NCBI GenBank assembly: GCA_964007475.1
Contig: OZ023274.1
Span: forward strand, 29,939,250 to 30,003,249
Reading direction: 5' to 3'
Origin: Hybos culiciformis
Taxonomy: Eukaryota > Arthropoda > Insecta > Diptera > Hybotidae
DNA length: 64,000 bases
Below the pieces are notes generated by a model. That model saw only the letters and a program-made list of their open reading frames with translations. It was not told where the DNA came from and made no database searches. The position numbers and the translations under genes were made by a program. Below are positions 30,986-42,545 of this stretch, one piece after another. How positions within the stretch are numbered: position 1 is the first letter of the stretch; every line of letters begins with the position of its first letter.

Positions 30986-31374
30986 GGCGTTCAAACAGGC
31001 CCAAAATTATATAGTTTAAGCTTAAACTAGTGTAGTTTTGGTTTCTACCATACAAAATTTCTGTAGTTAGTTACACCAGTTTAAGCTTAAACTACTTATT
31101 AAAACTAGAAAATGAAAGCAGTAAGCAAAAGTGAAATCAATTATTTGTAATAAATCATGGCATAGTCTATGTAGATAAAGTCGGGCAAAATAAAATATGT
31201 GGTGAAAAACTAAAAAAAAATTTCTACTCATCAAAAAATTCATAATAAAAAATAGAAACAATAACAAATAAATTTTTAGTTGACAAAATAACACTAGTTT
31301 AATTTTATTTTATGTCTGAACGGTTTGCTTAAACTATAAAATTTTATAGTTTAAATTTTGATGTTTGAACATGA
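30986..31374. mobile_element. MITE with GTTTAAGCTTAAAC core, copy 1
   Basis: Begins TTCAAACAGGCCCAAAA and ends GATGTTTGAA, with subterminal AGTTTAAGCTTAAACT palindromes. Confidence 0.7.
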
Positions 31375-31544
31375 TATTAGGCAGGTTTCAATGTACTATA
31401 TTTCAAAATTGTGATTGCAACGAAGTCAATTATATTTATATTATAGTAAATTTTTTATTATATGAAGTCAATTTTTAATTATATGAAGTCAATTATATTT
31501 TATATTATAGTAAATTATTATATCAGATTCCAATCTCTTATACG
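31375..31544. other. Short tandem AT repeats
   Basis: ATGAAGTCAATTATATTT-like words are repeated between the two MITE copies. Confidence 0.5.
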
Positions 31545-31934
31545 GCGTCGTTCAAACAGGCCCAAAACTATATACTATATAGTTTAAGCTTAAACTAGTG
31601 TAGTTCTGGTTTCTACCATACAAAATTTCTGTAGTTAGTTACACCAGTTTAAGCTAAAACTACTTGTTAAAATTAGAAAATGAAAGCAGTAAGCAAAAGT
31701 GAAATCATTTATTAGTAATAAGTCACAGGATAATCTATGTAGATGAGGTCGGACAAAATAGAAGATGTGGTGAAAATAGAAGATGTGGGCAAAATAGAAG
31801 ATGTGGTCCACTCATGCAAAAGAATATAGGTAAACAATAGCAAAAATAATTTTAGTTGACAAACTTGAACCAGTTCTATTTTATTGTCTGAACTATAAAA
31901 TTTGCTATATAGTTTAAATTTTATGTTTGAACAT
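31545..31934. mobile_element. MITE with GTTTAAGCTTAAAC core, copy 2
   Basis: Direct copy of 30986-31374 with an internal triple AAAATAGAAGATGTGG (31755-31805). Confidence 0.7.
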
Positions 31935-32042
31935 GATTTAAGAAAAAAAATAATGTACGGAAGCATGCCAACGTTCGCTTTCAGCTATTTTAATTTTTTG
32001 TCTGTATTTTGCTTATATATTCACAATATATATTCTACTATA

Positions 32043-32676
32043 CACTAGCGGATCTAGACTAGGAGGAAGGGGGTGGGGTTTCTTTTATAATATTTTAAGG
32101 AATTCTATAACTAATTTATTTTTAATCTCAGCTATTTCTCAATTATTTCTTATTTTTGCTTCTTTTTTTTATTCTTCGAAACCAATGTTGTTTTCGTTTT
32201 CCTATTCCTAAAAAAAATTTCCATAAAATAGGAGTAGTTGAAATTTACGCTATAAATTCTGAAATTTATATAGAAGATATATAATTTGAAAATACGAATA
32301 ATTCTGTAAATAAGAAATGTTTGCAAAACTTAATTTTTGTTTTTTTTTTTATAATATATATTGTGATTTTATGTTATTGAATTAATAATTTCCTTTAATT
32401 TCCAAGTATTCAAATGTACAATGGTACAAAATAAAACAAATAGTTCTAGGAATTTTGTTATTTAATAAAATGAATTGATATTATGTTAAAAATTTGCATT
32501 AAAAATTTAGTTTTGATTAGAAATATTACTGGAGTTTTAAAAATTGTTGACTGAGAATTTGGGTGACGGTTTATTTTATTTTTCTCGTTTATTTTCGAAT
32601 TGATTTATTAATTTTGTAAGTGTTTGTTTTTTTTTTTGTTATTTTCTCTTCTTTTTTTTTCTGGAATCCGCCAGTG
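32043..32676. mobile_element. 634-bp hAT-type MITE
   Basis: Ends CACTAGCGGATC and (complement) CACTGGCGGATT; 8-bp duplication CTACTATA / GTACTATA (one mismatch). Non-coding. Confidence 0.75.
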
Positions 32677-32960
32677 GTACTATATACTATATTTATACTT
32701 AAAATAAATAGAACTGCTTTATCGTGCATGTACACAAAATAAAAGTGACCGATTAAAATGTGAATCAAAATGTCAAAAAGGTCAAAATTAATAGTCAAAA
32801 TGCTCACGAAAGAAATGATAGTAAATAAAAAAAATATGAATAATGAAGCTTCATAAAGGATGTGAGAACGACTAATAATTTTAATAAATACAGTAAACTG
32901 AGTGAACTATTCAAAATGTACATTCAAAAATGGGATACTTTCGAAAGGGGGCTTCAGATA

Positions 32961-33604
32961 TGGGGATGACTGGTACTTTAGGACACGTGGACTCAGAATA
33001 TATATGTCGTTATAGATAGCCGCAACTAAACTTTATTTTAAAATATTTTTTGCAATTTTCTCGATAAGGGTAAATCCGGAATTCTTCTTTTTTTTTAAAA
33101 TGTAGATAATAAAATTGTTCAAATTACAAAAAAAAATTAATTTTAAGAACTTCGGAGTAAATCGTTTTTACACCCTTTTTTGCCTGGTGCACCTTTTTAC
33201 CTTCCTATTTCTTTTTTCACATTCCAGACAAAACCGAGTTAAAAAGGACAACCAAAAGATTACGGTTAGTAAACATTTTTATTTTTTTTATTTTAATCAA
33301 ATCCCTGTTTTAATCGTGCTAAATCGAATGAAATCGTGTAAAAACGGAATCAATTTTTTATTTCTAGACCGTGTTAAAACAGATGTATTAATGAAACGGT
33401 TAAATGGAATCTATCCAAAACTCTATTTTTACAATAGAAGACATCAAGGATTTCGGATCTACCATTATCGAGAAAATTGCAAAAACCGATTTTAAAAAAA
33501 AAAGTTCAGTTTCATTTTTGGCCACTAGATGGTATTTGCAGATATAACGACATATTCTGAGTCCATGTGTACTAACGTACCATTAGGTGATGACGTCATC
33601 CCCA
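32961..33604. mobile_element. 644-bp TA-flanked foldback MITE
   Basis: Inverted ends TGGGGATGAC flanked by TA. Arms of about 140 bp include ACTCAGAATAT, TGTCGTTATA and TTTTCTCGATAA words. The 126-residue ORF at 33115-33495 spans both arms and is most likely accidental. Confidence 0.8.
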
Positions 33605-33898
33605 TATTGGACAACTGACACATCTTTTGAGTACATATTGTTTTGCAAATGAAGTAAGAAAAGGATCTAATTTACATTTCATATTGAAATCACAATTTAA
33701 AATTAGCCATGAGTTCGAGATTATCAAAATATTTGAAGAAAATGAGACAAAAAACAAAAGAAATTAGCAGTTTTTTGCGGCAAGATCTTGAGTTAATAAA
33801 TTTTTTTATAACAAAATTATTATTCAAATAAGTGCAATAACAGGGCGTATTTTTTCAGCATTCAGATTTCGTTTTTTAAATATATTGCTGTATCTTTA
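33605..33898. other. Unassigned stretch
   Basis: No repeat, ORF or motif that I can support. Confidence 0.4.
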
Positions 33899-33906
33899 TA
33901 CAAAAT

Positions 33907-34340
33907 CAGGGTTGCCGAACTGAGGGTAATTACCCAAAATGTGGATATTTCAGACCGTCCTTGGGTATTTTTTGGGTGATTAATTTTTTGGTATTTTTGG
34001 GTATTTCATCCATTCCACTATACATGCACTCAGAACAGGATATGAAATAACATACATTTTTTTATTGTCAAGCTTTATAAATTTATAATATTTTTCTTTC
34101 CTCTTTTCTTCTAATTTGACAAGGCCTTGTAACTGTTACCTATTTCTTACTATTTCTTCCGCATTCTACGTTTCTACTATTTCTTCCGCATTCTACGTTA
34201 CCAGTTCTTCCGTTTTCTGTTCTGCTTATTCAAGAAATATAAAATTTCGTTAAAAATCGAATTTTTGGGTATTTTACTCCAAATTTGGGTATTTTCAGTT
34301 TTTTTTTGGGGAATTCAATAACTTCCATTCGGCAACCCTG
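33907..34340. mobile_element. 434-bp hAT-type MITE
   Basis: Ends CAGGGTTGCCGAAC and (complement) CAGGGTTGCCGAAT; perfect 8-bp duplication TACAAAAT on both sides. The inside repeats TTTGGGTATTTT many times. Confidence 0.9.
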
Positions 34341-34348
34341 TACAAAAT

Positions 34349-34776
34349 ACAAAACGCAGAAAAATACGTATGCTGATTTTGAATAAATTATCACACGCGC
34401 ACTTTATGACATTTTTTTTTTTTGCTTCAGTTTGTTTATTTAAATTTTGATATTGCCAATTGTTTTTTTAATATTAAAGTAAAAAAAAAGACAAAGTAAG
34501 TATTATTTTAAGTAAATTTTAATAAAATACCATGCTGTAAAGCTAACCACTGTCATATTTATTGCACACAATTATTAATAAATGAAACAAAAAAAATTCA
34601 ATATATTTATAAAAATGTTTGATTTTATTTCGCTAATGTAGACAGCCCGTAAAAGACAGCGATAAAAGGCAATATATTGCCGGAATTTTCAATAACTTTA
34701 CAGGTAAAAAAAAGATGAAGTTATCAAGTATGTATTTCGAAATATAACAAATTTTGAGCAATGCTAATGTTCTTAC
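34349..34776. other. Intron sequence of the CAP gene, nothing else recognised
   Basis: AT-rich DNA between the hAT-type MITE and the CAP exon. No supported feature. Confidence 0.4.
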
Positions 34777-34987
34777 TACATTGTTGAACATTGTATTTAG
34801 CCTGTTCCGCCAGGTCCTTATCCCATTGTATTCTACTCATTCGAACTGCCGGCTTGAACTCCTTTATTTTACCACCTGCTATTTCGTTACGAAAGACATT
34901 AATTTTCTTCAGAATAGTGTCTATTTCCTTGTCATTAATAAGGTCTGTATTAACATATTGGAATTCCTTACAAGTGTTGCTTTGTTT
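34777..34987 (-). CDS. CAP-domain (antigen 5/SCP-like) gene, upstream exon
   Basis: The minus strand reads the start of a CAP domain: a C-containing linker, INVFRNEIAGGKIKEFKP, RMSRIQWDKDLAEQA and NVQQC. This order is typical for insect antigen 5-like proteins. Acceptor TTATTTAG and strong donor GTAAGA bound a 211-bp exon that ends in phase 1, compatible with the exon at 30399-30591. The signal-peptide exon would lie at higher coordinates and was not found. No stop or frameshift is seen, so it may be a live host gene with TE-filled introns, or part of a duplicated copy. Confidence 0.8.
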
Positions 34988-35103
34988 CTAAATAATAATA
35001 ACAGTATAAATATTAATAAATAATAACAGTAAAGTATAAATATAAATAATAACAGTATAAATATAACTTTAATCTTGAAAATACATGTGGTGTTCAATTC
35101 ACT

Positions 35104-36224
35104 TGTATAATTATGAATTTGCCTATTAACAAATATTTTGTTGCTGTTTGTATAAAAAATTTTATAAAATATACAAAAAAAATGTATACAAATATACTAG
35201 CTCAGGGGCTACTTTTTTGTATATTTTGTATATTTTAGACAAAATGACAAATCATACAACGAAATAAAAACAACAAAAAAAAGTTTGTTATTTTTCAAAC
35301 ATAAAAATTGGTTAAAAAAGTTAATATTATCAATAAATTGATATTAAAAAATAGTATATTACTTAACTAGAGCCGTAATGAGGTAATTACAGTCGAAGTG
35401 AATAAAATGTCCAAGAAACAACAAAGTGAAAGTAATAAAAGGATTAATGCAATGTGCAGCTGAAGAACTGCAGTTTATGAATGATTCAGGTAAGTAAATT
35501 TGATAAGAAGACACTTATTCATTTTATTCATTTTATTTATATGTATATGCTTTATTTTATACCATGTTGGCACCTATTTGTTTTTTTCAGATCTGTCAAA
35601 TGTTTTCCACTTATTGAGTACGAAAAGTACTTTTAGAATGGGAAATTTCCAGTTTTTTTCCCGAATATATTTCTAGGTGCGAGATATTAGTTTAAAGTTT
35701 AAAGCTTGCTAATTAATTTTTTTTTACATTAATATATGAATTATTATTTTAAAATTATACATTCTAATTTTTGTTCAATTGTCCCTACTTTGTTCTTTTG
35801 TTTATTTGCTACTACATCTGTTGAATATTTTTTATTTATTTTTCATTTTCATATTTTTATAATAGTTTATTCTACATACATTAGATCTTAAGCCAAATTG
35901 TGTATGTATTGTGATGTATTTAGAATTTTATATCGGTGTTTTTATTATATAAATTATAAAAAATAAATGAATAAAACATTTTAAAATTTTTTTCTACTTA
36001 CTGATTAAAAGTAAAAAAAATATGAGAATATAAAAACCTTGTCTTATATTACCAAAAATAGTTTCCTGTACTGAGATCGTGCATTTTTAACATTTTAGAC
36101 TTGTGTCTAAAATGTTAAAAATGCTCTCTTTTATATTAGACTTTTAAATCTTTTGTGATGAGAAGTCGTATTTAATTTTTTATTTTTTTTAAACTTAAAT
36201 TTAAACGAGTAAATAATAGAATAA
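35104..36224 (+). other. 5' part of the Harbinger element
   Basis: No long ORF. A possible small exon ends at 35489 in TTCAG before GTAAGT, and its frame could feed the transposase. Otherwise AT-rich. Confidence 0.4.
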
Positions 36225-36578
36225 ATGAAGACAATAAATGAAATAATTTTAGATTCTGAAGCTGATGATGTGCTAGAGGAATTAGATGAAAAAATTGCAA
36301 TTATAAGTTCTTATCGATATACCTTCAGAGGCAATGTTCCCAAAAATGATGCTTGGTTTCACTCTATACTTATAAAATTGGACTCTGAGAGATTCAAAAC
36401 ATTATTACGGGTGACCAGGGAACAATTCAATGCAATTTTCACAAGCAATTCGTCCCCGACTTTCAACTAGCTTTGGTTTTGTATAGGTTAGGATCAAGCA
36501 GGAGAGGTGCTACAGTTAAAAAAAATTGCTTCTCTTTCCGGAGTCGGAGACGGAGGAACCATTGATAATATCACAGGT
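36225..36578 (+). pseudogene. Harbinger transposase, N-terminal exon
   Basis: 81 residues open from ATG (36225-36470), with an FRGNVPKNDAWF stretch and FKTLLRVTREQFNAI, the usual lead-in of Harbinger transposases. After a frame slip near 36467 the text continues with ALVLYRLGSS, then after another slip near 36517 with ASLSGVGDGGTIDNITG (helix-turn-helix-like), to a splice donor near 36578. It has at least two frameshifts, so it is inactive. Confidence 0.7.
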
Positions 36579-36753
36579 ATTTATTCTGGCTTATCAAATT
36601 TTATAATATCAAAATAATTGAAAATTTAATGATTTTTTTGTTTTTTTTAGATTAGATTTTTTATATATAATATTTTGATATTATATATAAAGTTTTATTT
36701 TTTATTTTTTATATTAATTTTATATTAAATTTATATATAATATAAAAGATATA

Positions 36754-37907
36754 AGGTATGTGCGCGAAAAAAATGTGCCATTAAAAAATACCAATATAAT
36801 TAAAAAAAAACTGTATCTTTTTCAATGTTTTTGGTAGCAGTAGGCCAAGCCTTTTTGAATTCAGTTCTTTATTGTTTTTTTTTTTTGTCTATTTTAATTT
36901 ATTTTTGATTAAAGTCCAATATTTCGCAATGGGCCGGAGTTGTGGGCAATTTGGTGGGTTTGAAATTTTTGGTACGAAATTAATGTTATTGTTGATGTAC
37001 TATTCTATTGCTTTTTTTCCATAGTGGGAGGTTGCTAAATCTGGCCAAAAGTAAAAAACTTTTGAATGTTTTCCAATAAATGGTTTCAGACATTTTTTGA
37101 AGCACTCTACGATGTAAAAATCTTGTTAACTGAACCCTTAACTACGAATGGAGTTGGTCTTCAACGCACGTACAAATTGGCGGACAAATGAAGATTTTTT
37201 TGAAATTTTTGTTCAGGCTGATTTTTGAATTTTTCAGCACCATATGCAACATAAAATTCAAGACCTGGTTATTGTCGAAAGTCAGCAAGGACATTCCTTT
37301 CCACGTCCATAATGCAACAGTTAAATTTCTCTATACATTTTTTTTTTTTTAATTTTTTTAAATTTCTTTCGCTCATTAATCGCTTCAATATTTCGTTAGG
37401 GCCCGATCAGGAACTTTCTGCGCTTTGAACGTTCTAAGCCCACTATACTTTTTTTATTTTTTGAATGGTTGTGGATGAACAACCTGTTTTTGATACAATT
37501 ATTCTGACGGAAGTATTGGGATTGTGTTTAAAAGAGGTCTTAACTTTACTCGCCAATTTTCGATCGACAAAACCTTTTTTCCAACCGGAACCTGCTTTTC
37601 TTTCTACAGAGAACTGAGAATTGAACTTTTGAAAACTTTTCCAAAAGTTTTTCTATGAATTTTTAGCTCACGAGCAATTATTTATTTTTTCTAATGCGGA
37701 TATTGGTTTGACAATTTTAAATTTTTTTTTCTTAGTTCAATTTGTGAACCCATCTCGTTCAAAATAAAAAAAATTTTGAAAATCTGAGAATGCAAATTTA
37801 TTTTAATAATAATTTGCTAGTTAAATACAAAATAGGGGCCCACTATTCCGAAAATTAACAAAGAAATTCTAAAAAAACATTGGCACATTTTTTTCGCGCA
37901 CATGCCT
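36754..37907 (-). mobile_element. Tc1/mariner element with broken transposase
   Basis: Inverted ends AGGYATGTGCGCGAAAAAAA, flanked by TA (36752-36753, 37908-37909). The minus strand shows the end of a DDE transposase: FWPDLATSHYGKKA, then INFVPK and NPPNCPQLRPIAKYW near 37080-36910, where the catalytic acid after RPI is replaced by Ala in the readable text. The upstream part is full of stops. It sits in the intron of the Harbinger transposase gene. Confidence 0.88.
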
Positions 37908-37950
37908 TAGTTGAATATAAATTTTATTTATTAAAAACTAATTTTTTTTA

Positions 37951-38549
37951 GGTAGGGTTTTTCAAGAACTATTGGCGCTTAGACATAATGTTATTAAATG
38001 GCCAAGTGAAGAGGAAAAAAAGAAATAGTTGCCGACAACATTGACGATCTACCCTATTGTATTGGATATGTCGATAGGATGGAAATTCGTCTTGCTGAAG
38101 CTTCGACATTGGATCACACTTCGTACTTTTCAAGATGTAACCAATATTCAATTAAATTTCAATGCGTTTGTGATGCTTGTTACCGAATAAGACATATCAT
38201 GTTTGGGTACCCCGGTACTGTTCATGACGCGAAAATTTATTCAAATACCCCAATTGGACGAAATTCGCAAAAATTCTTTGATGGAGAAGAATGGATAGCT
38301 GGGGACTCTGCTTATAGATTAAGTTGTTATAACACCTTTTAGAAAAAACTCAAAGGAAGAAATTTCAGAGACTCGTAGAAAACTTAGCAAATACCGAGTA
38401 CGAATTGAACATTGTTTCGGATTTTTAAAAGAGAAGTTTAATTCATTGAATCAAAATATTGAGTTAAGAATCAAAATATTGAACATACAAAGCCATAAAT
38501 TTGCTTGTGAATGGATACAAGTATGCTACATTCTACACAACATAATATT
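37951..38549 (+). pseudogene. Harbinger transposase, catalytic exon
   Basis: After an acceptor (TTTTTTTAG) the text reads a VFQELLALRHNVIKWPS-like helix (broken frame), then an open 87-residue block with YCIGYVDRMEI (first Asp), FGYPGTVHDAKIYS (second Asp) and GDSAYRL, and after a slip near 38340 RVRIEHCFGFLKEKF (third acid) and CYILHNI. This is the DDE_Tnp_4 order. The usual GxVDGT is changed to GYVDRM. The 3' end is cut by the element at 38550. Confidence 0.82.
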
Positions 38550-39017
38550 GGGTTGGGGTCTAAATCCCGGAAGCCAAAATCCCGAGTACAAAAGCCGTAC
38601 AAAAAATCCCGGAAGATAAAATCCCGGAAGCCAAAATCATGGAAAACAAAACCACGGAAACCAAAATTCCGGAAAGACAAATGCCCGGAAACCAGAAAAC
38701 CGCAGGGGTAAAATCCCGGAAATTTTAATTTGGAAGAAAAAATTAACTGCGGAGCTTCAGGGATTTAAACCCTATTTTTATCGCAACATAGTCCATTGCT
38801 ACGAGAGCTAAAGTGTTTCTGCGGGGCTTTAAATTAAAACTTCCGGAATTACGTCTTTTCGGGATTTCAGGTTCCAGGATTTAGTGTTTTGGGGATTGTG
38901 ATTTCCGGGATATTAGCTTCCGGGATTGTGATTTCCGGGATTTTGTAAACGGAAAAAAAAAATTCCGGGATTTCGTACTTCCCGGATTTTCGACTCCGGG
39001 CATTAGACCGGCTCCCG
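38550..39017. mobile_element. 468-bp element with CCCGGA subterminal repeats and 8-bp duplication
   Basis: Ends GGTCTAAATCCCGG and (complement) GGTCTAATGCCCGG set a few bases in; perfect 8-bp duplication ATAATATT (38542-38549, 39018-39025). The left third repeats AATCCCGGAAGCCA-like units about eight times; the right third carries the same words inverted. An 8-bp duplication fits hAT or P elements, but the ends match neither well. The 66-residue ORF inside is repeat-driven and not a gene. Confidence 0.75.
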
Positions 39018-39380
39018 ATAATATTATCATTTTTCGGCCGTATGTAGGATTTGTAGATGTTTAAGAGATCAGAGGGGGAAAAGTATTGTTTACATCTTTT
39101 TAGAAAACCTAGACATTTAGCAGCGTTTTTAGCCGTTTCGAAAATATGAATTTTCCAGCTCAGATCGCTGGTTATTTTCGAACCTAAAATGTCAAGGTTT
39201 CCAGTTTCTCGCTTTGAAAAGAAAGTTGATGTTCGAAAGTTGACAGCTTTCTAGAAATGAGGCAGCATTGCGTTTTAGAAGCGTTAAAGTCAACTCTGTT
39301 GAGAAGACCGCATTGTGAAATTTTGGATAGGTCGTGATTTATGCTACTTTGTAGAAAATTTCGTTTCGTAGTAACAGGAG

Positions 39381-40247
39381 CCAAATTCTATAACTATGTT
39401 GTTCAAAAAAATGTTGCTCGAGCGACATTAATTTTAAGTTTTGCTTTCTGTAAAAAAAAATGTTGTTCGAACAACATTTTTTGAGCAACATATAATTTGA
39501 TGTTGTTTTCAGTTTTTGGTGTATAAAATGTTGGTGAATTTAGACATTTACAAAAAGTCGTGTTAATCTATATAGGTATATAAAATTCTCGTTTTTTTTT
39601 CTCATGGTTTTTGTGTTAGTCCTCAAATTCCTCCGAAACGGCTAGACCGATTTTTATGAAATTTTTTGTGTATATTCGGTAGGTCTGAGAATAGGTTGTA
39701 AACTATTTTTTATACACCTAAGTGCAGGCGGGAGAGGTTGACGGGAAAGGCTGGCGGGATTGGCAGCTGGTAGGGGTAGACAGAAGGGGTAGAAGGGAAG
39801 AGCAGAGGGAAGGTGTAGCGCAACACCCGGGTCAGCTAGTTTGAAAATCAAAATTTAAGAATATTAAAAAAATTAATAAAATGGACAAGACCGAGATCGA
39901 AAATTAAAAAAAAAATTAAAAAAATAAAAAAAAGTGATTATTTATTAAGATTTTATAATTATTCTATTTTTGAAAAATTTCAAATTTTTTTGACAAATTT
40001 CCAATTTGAATTTTATTACACCAATCATAATTTTTTTTCTTTTTGACATTAATTTGATACATATCTGAAGTAACTTATGTTATAGTTGCCGCATTTCAAC
40101 TTTTTTTTTCTTAGTCAAGACTTATAGAAAACAACATTTATTTTGAAAACAACATTGCTTAAAGAAAGTAAATTTTTTGAAACAACACAAAAATGTTGTT
40201 TTCAAAATGAACAATGTTGTCTTGAACAACATAGTTATAGAATTTGG
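39381..40247. mobile_element. TIR element inserted in the RT fragment
   Basis: Inverted ends CCAAATTCTATAACTATGTT. Inside, TGTTGTTCGAACAACA-type palindromes recur. I found no convincing target duplication. A Helitron sits inside it. Confidence 0.7.
39567..39839 (+). mobile_element. Non-autonomous Helitron, 273 bp
   Basis: Begins TCTATATAGGTATATAAAAT and ends with the ACCCGGGT hairpin followed by CAGCTAG, inserted between A and T as Helitrons do. The body has the common insect Helitron words CTCCTCCGAAACGGCTAGACC-like. A related 5' end is at 63614. Confidence 0.85.
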
Positions 40248-41023
40248 ACCCAGCATTTGAAGATGCTGATTTCCTATTTATAAAATCGTAGTATGCCGAA
40301 GCTGAGGATGGGATTGAGTGTTGATTGCAGAAGGTTATTAATGAAAATCAAAAAGAGGGTTGGGGAGAGAACACACCCTTGGGGTACACCGGAGTTAATG
40401 TTAAAAATAAGTGGCTGGTACCCATCCATAACAGCACGAATAGAACGGCCAGACAAAAAGTTGCTGATCCTAGACCCATCGATTTAACTTTAGAAATCAA
40501 AGCCGGATGCCAGACTCGATTAAAAGCCTTAGCTATATCCCAAGCAACAACACAAACCTCACCGGAATTGTGAAGACTGGCGTTGAGCTTGTGGGATAAA
40601 TATGTCATCAGCTCACCAGTCGATCTATTCGTACGAAAACCATATTGCTGGTCACTTAGCAATTTGTTACATTCAAGGTATTTTCATTTTATTATTAATG
40701 AGGGATTCCATTACTTTCGAGAGAATAGAAGTAAGCGCAATATGCCTGTAGTTTGACGGATCGCATTTATCGCCTTTTTTTTTGAATAGGCTCAACATGC
40801 ACAACTTTCCACTTGGTGGGGTAAATGCCAAGTGAGTATGAAAGGTAGAAAAGGTTGCGCAGAGGTTTACCTAGAACAGCGGCAGTATGTTTTATTTCAT
40901 TTTTCAAAATTAAATAAGGCCGTGAATATTTTTTGGCGGTCTGATTTCATTTTTCAAAATTGAACACAGTGGTTGAATAATTGGTACGTATTTTTGTTTA
41001 TATTACTATTTATTTATTTAAAT

Positions 41024-41325
41024 TTATTTCTTTTTTAATTTTTCATTTTCAATTTTTAGTTTCTCGATCTCCAATTTGAGCTTTATGTTCTCCTCTTGTT
41101 TTAACTGTAAATTGATTTTCTTTTCTTCAAACATTGTTTGTTGTGCAAACCTTTCTTTTTCGAAGCTTAGTTTTTCTCTTCGTAACACTATTTGCTCTTT
41201 CTCTATAAATAAATTTTCCTCTTTCATCTTCATTTCTTTCTCAAAATTTTTATTTTCTATCTCATTTTTCTCTGAAAGAAATTTAATTCTTGTCTTTTGA
41301 AACTCATAAATGACTTCTCTTTCTA
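41024..41325 (-). pseudogene. Myb/SANT-like Harbinger protein, coiled-coil C-terminal part
   Basis: The minus strand is open for about 100 residues of Glu/Lys-rich heptads (EREVIYEFQKTRIKF start, KLEIEKLKIENEKLKKK end), a strong coiled coil. The frame continues without a break into the text at 43814 when the TA-flanked insertion is ignored, so both belong to one exon. Coiled-coil tails are common in the Myb/SANT partner protein of Harbinger elements, which helps bring the transposase to DNA and into the nucleus. Confidence 0.72.
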
Positions 41326-41539
41326 CTCTCTAAATAAATTTTGGCTAGATTGTGGGTAAAAAAACTAGATTGAGCAACTAGATTGTGAGCAACTAGGATC
41401 TAGTTGGAAATCTAGCTTCCAAAATTTACCTAGATTCTAGTTAAAATGCCAAAATAGATTCCTAGTGGAATTCTAGTTACCAAGGCTAGATCTTCCATTT
41501 TTTTTACTAGAATCTAGTGACTTTTTTTTATAAAAAAAA

Positions 41540-42545
41540 AAAACATATGTGAGTCTCGGGACACACGGAAGAAGTGAAACTTCATGGCAAGTAGTATTTT
41601 CTGGGAAGGCTAAATAAATATTTAAAATGGCCAAGTGCATATAAGATATGACGCCGATCGATTTTTTCGACGGCGACTAGTTGATTTTTGCCCTTCGAAT
41701 GCTGCGGCCAGTCGACTTAAAATTACTTGTTTTGGGGAATTCGGCGGCTTAGAAAAAATTAAAACCCAGCGACTGCTTGTACCTTGTTCGCATTCTAATT
41801 TAAATTCCAATTAAATTCCGGAAAACAAATTACCGTTCGCATTACAAAATTTGATGAGAAGTGGAATTTAAAAATTTAGAAAGAGAAAAAATTTTTGTTG
41901 TTGAAAATTTTGACTTTTTATCTCACTTTTTATCAATTTTATTTGGTTTTTTTTTTTCATTTTACTCGAATTTGACAAAAAAAATTGTTGCCAACTATAA
42001 TAAAATTTCAAAAAGTGAGTGAAAGTAACTATAAATATAGAATTTTAACCCTGACAGAACTAGAATATGAAAGTGGAATATACATATTCCGGAATATATT
42101 TTTATATAAAAAATCCAGTTCATTTTCCTGAAATATTCCGGAAAACAGCATATTCCACTAATGCGAAGACCATATTAGAGATAAAAGCATTTAAAAATTC
42201 TAAAATACTTTTTAAGCTCAAAAAGTTTAGTGGCATAAAATTATTTCAAAATGGCTAGATTTATGGCAACACTGATTGCAGATGATTTCTACTATATTTT
42301 AAGCTGTAAACACAATTCCGGTTATTAGCGACAATAATGTATGAAAAAACAGCAGCGTGGCTTAAATCATGTTTTCTTTTTGTTGCCCGAAAAGTTTAAC
42401 CTAAAATAACTTTTTCAAATATGCCTGAAAAATTTCATGTTTATTAGTACTTCTTCTGAAATGGAATTGTAATAAACATATTCCTCCTGCATTTTATTAG
42501 TGTAATTTAATGTCAAAAATAAATTACACTAACAAACTACAAATT
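41540..42545 (-). repeat. Dispersed 1-kb repeat, copy 2
   Basis: Inverse copy of 26936-28330 without the hAT MITE. Only scattered base differences are visible. The 62-63-residue ORFs in it recur in the other copy because of shared sequence, not because of a gene. Confidence 0.88.

Larger units (their letters stand above)
39030..40910 (-). pseudogene. Non-LTR retrotransposon RT fragment (jockey-like)
   Basis: Minus-strand text from high to low: LGKPLRNLFYLSYSLGIYPTKWK, then LSDQQYGFRTNRSTGELM, DIAKAFNRVWH, NINSGVPQGCVLSPTLFLIFINNLL (before a break), then after an 867-bp insertion DLSKISQCGLLNRVDFN, SKTQCC, and LGFLKRCKQYF. The YxDD block is missing, probably destroyed near the insertion. Several frameshifts. 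Both ends are absent. Confidence 0.82.

Noticed and set aside
33115..33495. 126-residue plus-strand ORF
   Set aside because: It runs through both arms of a foldback MITE and has low-complexity Phe-rich text.
26936..42545. The two 1-kb inverted repeats as ends of one 15.6-kb transposon
   Set aside because: The right copy lies wholly inside the TA-flanked element at 41326-43811, so the pair is two independent insertions of a dispersed repeat.
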